The position numbers and the translations under genes are program-made. A DNA stretch of 64,000 nucleotides from Manis javanica (lineage: Eukaryota > Chordata > Mammalia > Pholidota > Manidae): the NCBI RefSeq assembly GCF_040802235.1, contig NC_133158.1, forward strand, positions 42,412,001 through 42,476,000. Reading direction: 5' to 3'. Each line of letters begins with the position of its first letter. The stretch's first letter is position 1. A model generated the notes under the pieces. It saw only the letters and a list, made by a program, of their open reading frames with translations. It was not told the DNA's origin and ran no database searches. Positions 33,406-42,849 of the stretch are shown piece after piece.

Positions 33406-34730
33406 AATAAAGACCATTTTACTTCTTTCTTTGTGATCTTTATGGCTGTTTCCCCTTGCCTTGTTATATTTGCTGGAACTGCCATTATAATGTTAAATAG
33501 AAGTGGGGAGAGTAAGGATTCAGGGGAGGAATGTTCAGTATTTCACCTCTAAGTATGGTGTGGTGGTGGTGTTGGTAGACTCCCTTTATCAGCTAGAGGA
33601 TTTCCCTTCTATTCCCAGCTTGCTGACTGTTTTTGATAAATGAGTATGAACTTTGCTAATGCTTTTAGTCATTTATTGAACTGATTACATGTTTTAATTT
33701 CATTTTTTTCTGCTAATGTGATGAATTACATTGACTGATTATCTGATGTCACCCTTGCTTTGTTTTCATTAGATAAACCCTTATCAATCATGATGTATCA
33801 TTGTTTTTATATCTTACTGAATTCAATTTGTTAATTTGTTAAGTATTTTTGAACCCATGTTCATTATGGAGTTACATAATTTATAATTTATTTGTCAGGT
33901 TTTGGTATTAGGCTCATGTTGACTTAGGTTTATATTCACATATGTTTATGAAGTATTTCCTGTTCTTTTTTCTAAGTTTGCATAAGATTGAAATTCTTTG
34001 TTTGATAGAATGTAACAATGAAACCACCTGAGTCTGAAGTTTTCTTTGTAGGAAGGTTTTTGCTAGTAACTTCAAGGCTTTTAATAGATTTTTTATTATT
34101 TTTTACTTAGATTTTTAAATTTATTCTTGTGTCCAGTTTGGTAAGTTGTATTTTTTCAAGAAATTTGTCCATTTAAGTTGTTAAATTTGCTGGTATTAAT
34201 GTTAATTCATTCTGTTATATTGTACCACATTAATAGAAAAACATGAAAATGAAAATGCGATCATTTCAAAAAGTGATTAAAATTAGTAATATTAATGTTA
34301 TTGTGAATAGTATCTGATGTTCACTTTAATGTCTGTAGGACTGTAGAACTACCCCACCTTCTGCTTCTGATGTTGGTAATTTGTGTTTTCTTTCATTTTT
34401 TTCTTGGTTCATCTAGGTAAAGGTTTATCAATTTTTAAAAGTCTTTTCAAAGATCCAGCATTGTTAATTCTTTTCTTGTTCGTTTTTTTTTCTATTTCAC
34501 TTCTGTTAGACCTTTTGATACCATCTCACAGGTATCAGAGGTTTTGTTTATTCCTCTTTTTCCCCTCTCTGTACTTTAAACAGGATAATTTATACTGCTC
34601 TATCACTAAGTTAACTGACTCTTTCCCTAGTTATCCTTTATTTTATGGTTAAGACCATCCAATAAGTTTTAATTTCACAAAGTGGAGCTTTCAGTTCTAG
34701 ACTTTTTGTTGGCCTATTTTTTAAAATTGT
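33406..34730 (-). mobile_element. Old L1M ORF2 reverse transcriptase region, antisense
   Basis: The + strand shows reversed RT-domain text: cattataatgttaaatagaagtg, tcagctagaggatttccc, ttgctgactgtttttgat, gatgaattacattgactg, and later ggtaagttgtattttttcaag, agaaatttgtccatttaag. Order and direction agree with one decayed antisense L1. Confidence 0.75.
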
Positions 34731-34796
34731 TTTCTTTCCTTCCTTTCTTTTCCCTCTTCCCTTCCTCCTTTCCTTCTTCCCTTCCTTCCTTCTGGG
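34731..34796 (+). repeat. Pyrimidine-rich (CTTT/CCTT)n low-complexity tract
   Basis: Irregular tctttccttcctttcttttc-type repeats over about 65 bases inside antisense L1 DNA. Confidence 0.85.
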
Positions 34797-34859
34797 ATTT
34801 GCTGTCGGTTTACACATTGTGAGCATGTTTTTCTTTACTTTGTCAAGCACAATTATGAT

Positions 34860-36330
34860 AGCTGTTTTAAATCTTTATTAATCATCACAACATATGGGTC
34901 ATCTGAGGTTGATTGTTATTTCTCTTAGGAATGCATGACACATTTCTTTGCCTGTTTAGTAGTTTTGGATTGCATCCAAGATATTATATTATGTTCTGGA
35001 GACTCTAGGTTCTGTTATATTCTCCTGAAGAGTGTTATGTTTGTTTTGTCTTGTATTTCTTTAACAGGAAAATTGCTTGATTGGATTCAAACTTCAATCT
35101 CTGCCGCTTGGGTGGCACTCAAACCTCAGTTCTTTTATCTTCATTTGGAGTCTGTTCTGTATATACATGGTTCAGAGGTCGGACAGAAATTTGAAGATTT
35201 TACACTGAGTTTGGGGCTCTCCCTCTCTGGCTCTCTCCTTTCTGGGGTTTCCCCTTCATAGTCCAGCAACAAGGCTCTTATGCTAGTTCTTCAAGCTAGT
35301 AAAACTAGATTTTCTAAAAAAAAATCCATAAAGATAGAAAATTCACTCTATTCCCTTTTCCTTCTTCCAAGTGTCAACTTGCCTTACGGGATGTTTTGTT
35401 TTATCTTTTTAAATCTCTGTTGTCTACAGGTTACTGTTTGTTGTATATTTTCCATAGTTTTTGCTGTTATCTCCAGAAGGGTTAAGATGAGTTCGTTGCC
35501 ATCTATATTTTCTTTTTAATGCTTTAAGGTTCACCTTTCAGTTTGGAATCTATAATTCCCCTGGAAATTTGTTAATGGGTTGCAAGTTGTGGATCTAAAT
35601 TTACCTATTTTTTTTTTCAGTATAGCTAGCTAGAAGATGCTTAGTGCTGTGATGTAGGGATTGAATTTAGCTTTTTCTTATAAGGATAATTGATGGTACT
35701 GACACCATTTATTTAATTGTCCTTTCTTTCTCCACTAATATGAAATACATTTCTATTATTATCTGAATTTCCTTACATAAGTGGATTTATTTTGGGGCTT
35801 TCTGTTCTGTTCCAGCATCATATAATTCTGTCTCTATGCCAATACTTCCCTGCTTTAAACACAAGAGTTTTATAATCAGTTTTTATATCTAATTGGATAG
35901 ATACTTTCTGATCCTTCTCTTCCTCTTTTTACTACTTGTTCTTTAGAGTTTTACTGGTTATTTTTGGCCCTTTACCTTGCCATATAAATCCTAGGATCAG
36001 TTTATGGCGGTTCATAAAAATCTCCCTTTGGGACTTTGATAAAAAAAACACATTGACTACATAGTTCAATGTTGAAAAAATTGCCACCTTTAAAACGTGT
36101 GGTCTTCTCATCCCTGAATAGGCAACTTACTACTTAGTTTTTTCAGGTGCTTCAGTAAAGTACATAATTTGCTTGCACATCTAACTTCCCATTATAGTAT
36201 AAATTCTTTCATGACAAGGAATTGTATGTTACTTGCCTCTGTTTCCTGTAATTCGAGTCTGTCCCAATTATCTGCCCATTAGAGGATCTTAAGAAACAAA
36301 TGTAGATCTTCTGTCTTTAGATTTTATATT
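34860..36330 (-). mobile_element. Further antisense L1-derived DNA
   Basis: 34.86-35.28 kb resembles an L1M upstream region in reverse (ggattgcatccaagatatta, tctggagactctaggttctg, gattggattcaaacttcaatc). From about 35.52 kb it resembles reversed ORF2 3' sequence (atttatttaattgtcctttc, ttctgttctgttccagcatc, aggatcagtttatggcggtt). It may be two separate copies; edges are soft. Confidence 0.6.
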
Positions 36331-36880
36331 AAATACAGAATCCAATGAATAAACACAGCTATTTAAATTTTTTTATTTATTTTTATTTTCATAGAGTAAG
36401 GGCTTATGAAACCCCTCCTAGGCTCCCCCTCTCCTGGTGTGATAGGATGTCTCAGTGGCAGTTCAGTCAATATATCCAGAAACAGCAGCCGGCATGTTTC
36501 AAAGTGAGATGACTGTGAAATGTTTTAATAATTTGTTAGATGATTTTAAAATATTGTACCTGAATTGAAGCTCCGAAAGGTTTGAGGAGAAAGGATTTTG
36601 GAGAAAATGATGTGTGAGAACTTTGAGAGCTGTTTACGTATTGTGGATCTGTCCCACCGCATCTTGCCCCAAGGGAGAGGCTGGATGTGCTTGCCCAGCA
36701 TCTCAAACCCAGGGAAGAAAGCTGTGGTGGGGCCACCCAGAGAGCAGCTCCATGCCCGCCATAGCTGGGGTCCACAGAAGACTGGTTTCTGACTCTTGAC
36801 AATTTTAACATCTAGCAAGGAACAGATATAATAGGATCTGCCTGCATCCCAGAGTTAGTTCGGGTGAAGGATGAATACAT
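36331..36880. other. Intergenic DNA, no gene recognised
   Basis: Contains ORFs on both strands of up to 91 codons without motifs. No repeat recognised. Confidence 0.45.
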
Positions 36881-36963
36881 GTTTCCAGTGAACCCGAGAC
36901 AGGTCGTGGAGCCCAAGAGAACTATGTGTCGCCACCCTGGGGCTTGTAAAAGAGGTGTGAGCC

Positions 36964-37050
36964 CTCAAGGGGTAAACAGACATCATTCCAGAGAAACTCC
37001 AGACAACACCACGTTTCCAGTGGGCAGAAGGGTAGTTGATGAGCTGGTAG
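36964..37050 (+). repeat. Inverted-repeat element, left arm
   Basis: About 87 bases that recur in reverse orientation at 38107-38195. The core cattccagagaaactccaga-caacaccac is identical for about 29 bases, followed by a tttccag-gggt-gttgatgagctgg block. Family unknown to me. Confidence 0.8.
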
Positions 37051-37264
37051 GGAATGCACCCCCAGATCAGAGGAACTGCACGTGAGCAATCCCTAAAAAG
37101 CCCTCAAGATAAGGAATTGGTTTTAAACAACCGATGGGCCCAGAGAAAGTGGAGGCGGCCAGGGAAAACCCTTCAGGCAGAATTTGCTCCCCCTGCACCC
37201 CCCCCCCGCTGGGCCCCCACCCAGCCCTGGTTCCTTGCTTATAGGGCACCTCCAGAGAGGTGAA

Positions 37265-37665
37265 ATGAACACTTTCATTATAGCAATTTCAAACATATAT
37301 TAATGTAGAGATAATAGTTTGATGAACCCATTTGTGTCCATCATGAGTCCAACAATGATCAGCTTATGGCCAATTTGGTTTTATGTCTACCCGCCCCCTG
37401 TTATTTTGAAGGAAATCCCACAGGTCATAGCATAATACTTCAGTGTCTATCCTAAAGAGGTGAAAATATATATACATATACATATACATATATAGACATA
37501 TGTGTATCTGAATGTATGTGCAGATACACACTCATAAATCTACAATTATGCTAAAATTACCACTAATTCATTTATTGCGTCGAATGACATCATGTTCAGA
37601 ACTTTGATTATCACATGGAGCTGAAAGCTTGAGTTCCTGAAGGACAACTATATTATGTGACTTTA
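37265..37665 (-). mobile_element. L1 3'UTR-like fragment, antisense
   Basis: Reversed old L1 3'UTR phrases: ccctgttattttgaaggaaat, catagcataatacttcagtgt, aaaattaccactaattcatt. An AT-rich (ATACAT)n-like stretch at about 37468-37505 lies inside it. Confidence 0.5.
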
Positions 37666-37802
37666 AGGATCCTAAGACCACCTGACATTTTTGTTGAAAA
37701 AGGGAAAGAAAGAGTCCCCACTGAATGGGAGAGAAAAACAAAGCCAGTGATAAATCCCACGAGCCATGTGGGGCTACTCGGCTCACTGACCACTAATCAG
37801 GC

Positions 37803-38112
37803 CTGCTCTGGCCTGAACGTGTCCCCCCAGATTCATATGTTGAAGCTCTAACCCCAGAAGGATGGCCTTAGGAGGTTGACTAGGTCCTGAGGATGGAGCC
37901 CCATCGGAGGATTACTGCCCTTACAAATGAAGCTCCTGAGAGCCCCTGCGCCTCCTCTGTGTGGGGTGGGAGCATCGATGCACTGGAAGGCGCCTCTATG
38001 AACCAGGGAGTGAGCCCTCACCTGGGGGTGACCATCTGTGCCGTGATCCTGGATGCCTTGCCCGCACCCTCCCCAGGACCTTAGCCACCCTGTCTGTGGG
38101 GTTCTGCCATGA
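37803..38112 (+). mobile_element. MaLR-type solo LTR, sense, diverged
   Basis: tggcctgaacgtgtcccccca, attcatatgttgaagctctaa, cttaggaggttgactaggtc, gagccctcacctgg, gccaccctgtctgtgg and gttctgccatgacc follow the MaLR LTR order. The right end merges with the right arm of the inverted repeat. Confidence 0.65.
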
Positions 38113-38195
38113 CCAGCTCATCAACCACCCTCCGCTTGCTGGAAATGTGGTGTTGTCTGGAGTTTCTCTGGAATGACGTCTGCTCACATCTTGAG
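38107..38195 (-). repeat. Inverted-repeat element, right arm
   Basis: Reverse-complement partner of 36964-37050, about 1.06 kb away, roughly 85 percent alike by eye. It abuts the end of the MaLR LTR. Confidence 0.8.
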
Positions 38196-39830
38196 TGCTC
38201 ATACCTTCTGTGCTGAGCAGGGTCACAGGTAGCCGGGTCCAGGAGGGACAGGGAAGGGTCCCCAAGAGACAAGCTGTGAGACCTTAGCCACATCCTTCCC
38301 TCCCTCTCAGGAGAAAGCACAAGTTAAAACAGACCCCTGAGCAAATGGCCCTGGCACATGCCCTTTCTGGGGCTGCCATGCCAGGACCACAGGCTGGGGC
38401 TTCCACGATGGGAGGGTATCCCCACAGTGCTGGAGGCCCACCATCAGAAATGAGGTGTGCGCAGCGCCCAGCTCCTGCAAAAGGAGACCTCATCTCTGTG
38501 CCTCTTCCGTGCCAGGGGCCTGGCCATCTTGAGTCTTGGCTTCGAGCCACATCGCTGCAGCCTCAGCCTCTGCCATCACGTGGCATGTCCCCGTGTGTCT
38601 GTGGTCACATTGTTTTCCCTCTGTCTGTGTCTCCCCTAGAAGGACATGAGTAAGATTGGATTTAGGACCCGCCCTACTCTGGTCTAACCTCATCTTGACT
38701 TAAATTATCACATGTTCAGTTCCAAACTGAGTCTCACACTGAGCTTCCAGGGAAGACGTGAATTTGGGGAGGATACTCTCCATCCTGACGCACTTGGAAA
38801 CCACTTAGTGACGATGGCTTGATTCACCAGTGGTGGCCAGCTTGGCTGGAGGGAGGCCAGTCTTCCGCCTTCCCTGGCTGTCCTCTTAGGACACGGCTTG
38901 GTGCAGGGCTGGCGTGAGTCAGGCACAAGTTGGGGGCACCCGCAGGTCCCCACAGTGCACTGCGGGAACATTCCCTGTCTAGGTCCAGCAGGCAGGGCTG
39001 TCACCGACCAGCCTGGTACCCCTCGGCCACCTGCTCTCTGGCTATCAGCTGTGTTTATTTCTGACTTATCTCTGTTCCTTTGGGTGTCCTGGTCATGAGC
39101 TGACTTGTTCCTGGAACCTTCCTTGTTGTAACAGCATCTGGGGCTGAAGCAATAGTTCCAAACCCAAGGGATCTCCAGAGAAAGGTTGGTGGGGCTGAAA
39201 CCACCCAAAGTCACCTTGAGCTAGACACACACTTCCCCTGAACACCCAAGGGCCGCCACATGCCCCCGTATGTTAGGATGGGCACTGGCCCCGTGATGGG
39301 GACCGTGAGGGGCATCCTAGACTCCATGGCCTCCATCCTGATTCACGGAGACCCTCAGTCCTCTACCCCACGCCGCCACAGTGTGCGGGTGACATATTCG
39401 AATGACTCCACCTCCTCCGCTTTGTCCTCAGTGTAAACCATGTCAGAAGATGGAAGCCTCCCTCAACTGACCACTCTGTTTGCTTCCCTAGAAGCTCCAC
39501 ATCCAGGCCCTGATTCCTAGGAAGGGTCTGGAAATCCCTTTCTGGGAGGCAGGAGGAAACTGTGCACAGAACAGAGGGAGGGGCCCCATCCACACCCGTG
39601 GCAGCTGCAGGGCGATGCGACAGCTGACCTGCAGGAAGCACCGCAGGGAGGTGTGCAACCCTGGGACTGCCCTGGTGGCATCGACTAACAGGACTTTGCA
39701 CTTTCTTCCTCCAGCCGGCTCTCTGCTGGCTCGGACAGCCAAGAGTGGCAGTATTAGAAGGCTGAGAAGTAACATGGACTGTATAACCCTGCATAGGTCG
39801 CACAGACTCAACTTTCTGTGAGGTGGTGGG
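38196..39830. other. Intergenic DNA, no gene recognised
   Basis: Unique-looking GC-rich sequence; no exon, repeat or RNA gene supported. Confidence 0.5.
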
Positions 39831-39834
39831 TTAG

Positions 39835-40120
39835 GAGTGCCTGCCTAGAATGCCCTTCTGACCCTCACCCATCTGCAAACTCCTACTCATCCTTCAAAGT
39901 CCATTTCTAAGTTCACCCCTGATAGAGGCCCACTGTGCAGCATTCTGCCAGCTCTCATTCAGTTGCATCACAGTTCACCCTTCAAGCTTGTTCTTCCTCA
40001 CTGGGCAGTAGGCCATGAGGCCAGGGGCTCCACCTGGTATCCTTAGAGCCCAGCATTCCCAGACCAAGCACCACACTCTGTCCATGCTTGTCACATACAT
40101 GTGCCAACCACCATGCTTGC
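39835..40120 (+). repeat. L2 LINE 3' fragment
   Basis: cctgcctagaatgcccttct, actcctactcatccttcaaag, cccatttctaag-like text and gaggccaggggctccacc are the signature order of an L2 3' end, diverged. Confidence 0.65.
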
Positions 40121-40809
40121 CAAGATGGAAGGTTGCAGTCCCAGCACTGGGAGCCAGACAGCCTGCTTCTTGGACCCACCCAGGAGGCCATCTTCCCTGG
40201 GACACCAGCATGCAAAGCCCAGGGTGGGAGGGAGTGCTGCCAGGACAGTCAGGCCCCCTGCAGCACCCCCTGGGTGGGGAATGAGGGAGCCTCCAGCAGG
40301 AGCCTGTGTGTGCTCCCCCAACATTCAGGGGATGTGCAGCAGCCAGCTGTCGGGGTGGGGCTGCTGACAGTGATGTGGGGCCTGCAGCTCTGGCACTAGT
40401 TTTATTTCATCCGTGGAACATGGACTCCCTTGCCCCTGACCTAGAGGAGCTGGGCGGCTGGGGAAGGTGGCAGACTGTGAGCTCTGGGAGGCGGGGGACT
40501 CCCCGGTCCTGTCCTCTGCCCTGGGTAGAGAGCCCAGGGTTCCTGGGGGGAGGGCTCATAAAACAGAGTGGGGCCTTTCCTCCAAAACATCTCCTCGCTT
40601 CTCTTGTCTCCAAGGGCCAGCTCGAGCCCCTGTCCTCTAAGAATCCTGTGCTGTGTCCACTGGCAGAACCCCCTGTTGCCCCCACCATGTCACAGCTGCC
40701 CCTCTGTCAGACATGGGGACTGAGAGTCTGGGCCCTCTGCCAGCATAGCACCTGCCCCACACCTGGCAGGTGGTCCGTGGCCCCCAGGTGCCTGGCCCAG
40801 CTCTGTGTC

Positions 40810-40925
40810 ACCATCTCATGCAGCCCTGTGCAATAGGTCCATGTGACAGGCAAGGGAACTGGGGCACAAGCGGTGAAGTGACTGGAGACCAGGCCTCGGG
40901 CTTCCCTACTGTAACTGTGACATGA
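40810..40925 (-). repeat. MIR-like fragment
   Basis: ccctgtgcaataggtccatgt and gacaggcaagggaactggggc..aagtgactgg fit a reversed MIR core. Short. Confidence 0.5.
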
Positions 40926-42640
40926 CCCATCTCCCCACGGGGGACCTCTTCAGGGTGAGGGGTTTGTCACCCTACTAGTCCTTCCTGGGTCCCAAGCTGG
41001 GCTCAGTCAATATTAACCAGGTTAAACTGAAGCAAAACCCCAGGTGGTGGTCTCAGGGTGGGGACTGCCAGGGAATTCAGTAATCTCCAAATGACCATCT
41101 GGGGGGCACCAGGCAGCATCACACAGCCACCCGGGTCCAGCTCTGCAGGTGACTCCAGGTGAAGCCCAGTAGACACCAGGGTGATCAGAGATGCTCCCTG
41201 CCAGGGCAGCCTTCACACAGCGGTCCCTCCTAAGCTTATTTCTGGGGTGTTTGTGCTTTCCAGGAACCTGGTCCAGTTCCACACCCTGGCCTGGCCTGGG
41301 GTGTGGTGGGGAGTGGGAAGTCAGGGGGTCTGGCCAGAAAACCCTCCGAGGAGTTACCCTATGACAATCTTTCTAATAACATAAAAATCATGCCATCTGT
41401 TAGCTTGGGTGCACTCTGGCACTCTGGGAACAAAGCAAATGCCCTGATAAGAACATAGAGATTGCTCTGTCTTCAAGCCAGCCTTGCCTTGGAAGAGGTG
41501 GCCAACCAAAGGTGAAGGTCACCTCAAATCAGCTCACTGGGGGCTCACTGAGTAGGAGGGCTAAGCCTGGGGAGGCCCGAGGTGGGACACAGTCCTCCGT
41601 CCCATCATGTACATAGTGTGACCCCACCGGTCACTCAGTGAAGGATGGCTCTGCAGATGAACCCCTGGGTAGTTCAGGTCCCTTGCAACACTATATCCAC
41701 ACCAGGGGGCCGAGGTCGACAAGCCAGGCACACCCACCTGGGTCCCAGAAGAGTCACTGGGTTGCATCGGTGCTGAACAGATGGGTAAGAAGGCCCCTGC
41801 CAGCAAAGAGGCGTGGAGAGCACACTAGGGCTCCATCCTCGGCTGCACTCAGCAGAGGCACACAGGCCCTGCGAAGGTGGCACTGACCCCAGAGTCCTCC
41901 ACCAGTGGGTGGGATCCCAGCTGGGATCTACTGGAGTGCCCTTGACAGACCTGAAATGCTGAGTTTTAGTTTGTTTCTCTGGAAAACGGGAGTAATTATT
42001 CCCAGATCACTTAGATATACTGTTATAAAACAATTTCCAAGATAGCCTTCATTCAAAAGGAAGCCAGCTGGGCAAAGGCATCTACCAAGTTCCCATTAAA
42101 GATGGGCTGAGATGCAGACAGAACATGTATGAAAAAATGCCTAAGGAAGTGTTGAAACACAGGTGCCTCCAGACAGGAGGTCTTTTGTATTATTCTGCAC
42201 ATTATATGTTTATTAAAATGCATTGAATATGTTTATTTCACAACTTGCTACAATGCAGTTAATGATAAAAATAATGTTTGTTGTAAAAAGCAAAACAGAA
42301 AGGAAAGGAATTTCTCCCGTTCCAGTCTCAAGGGAGAGGTAAGACCTGTGTGCACAGGGCCCCTGACCCACAGCGGCCCGGCTGGCTGGGAGTCGGTGGT
42401 CTGGGACTCGCGTCAGGGAACGTGTGGTTGTGGACGACCCCAAGTGGGTGCCTGGGACTCACGGCCCACCCCCCGCTAAGCCTGCATCCTGTCCTCCCAG
42501 CCCTGCTCCCAGAGAGGAGTGTCAACCTGGGGACTGGAACCCAAAGGCAGGGCGGGAACCACCCGCTCCCCTTCAGGAAGACGAGCCTCTGGGGGCCTCA
42601 CAGCTGTGGGGGCCAGGGGGTGAAGCAGTGGGGCTGGGGC
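40926..42640. other. TFF3 upstream intergenic DNA
   Basis: No gene recognised. The stretch 42.18-42.31 kb is AT-rich; 42.34-42.64 kb is GC-rich and leads into the TFF3 promoter. Confidence 0.5.
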
Positions 42641-42651
42641 CGGAGGGAGAG

Positions 42652-42703
42652 CCACGCCCAAACAAACAGGACCCGCACGCCTGTGCAAACACAGGGCTAT
42701 AAA
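42652..42703 (+). promoter_or_regulatory. TFF3: TFF3 core promoter: TATA box with forkhead and KLF-like sites
   Basis: TATAAA at 42698-42703 predicts transcription start near 42725-42730. Just upstream, 42660-42668 reads AAACAAACA, the reverse of TGTTTGTTT, which fits the FOXA/HNF-3 consensus, and CCACGCCC at 42652-42659 fits a KLF/Sp site. HNF-3 factors are reported to regulate trefoil genes. Use in this species is inferred. Confidence 0.7.
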
Positions 42704-42767
42704 TGAACCGTCTTTTCGACACGGCATGTCCTCTGAGCAGCTGGGTCACCAGAGCCCACCCACGACC

Positions 42768-42849
42768 ATGGAGGCTGGAGCATTGTGGCTGCTGGCGGTG
42801 GTCCTGGTCCTGGGATCCTCCACCTCGGCCGGGGAGTACATGGGCCTGT
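42768..42849 (+). CDS. TFF3: TFF3 exon 1 coding part (signal peptide)
   Basis: 27 codons plus one base, donor gtgagtact at 42850. The reading frame is open from 42726 across the exon and into intron 1, so frame alone does not decide the start. Confidence 0.95.
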
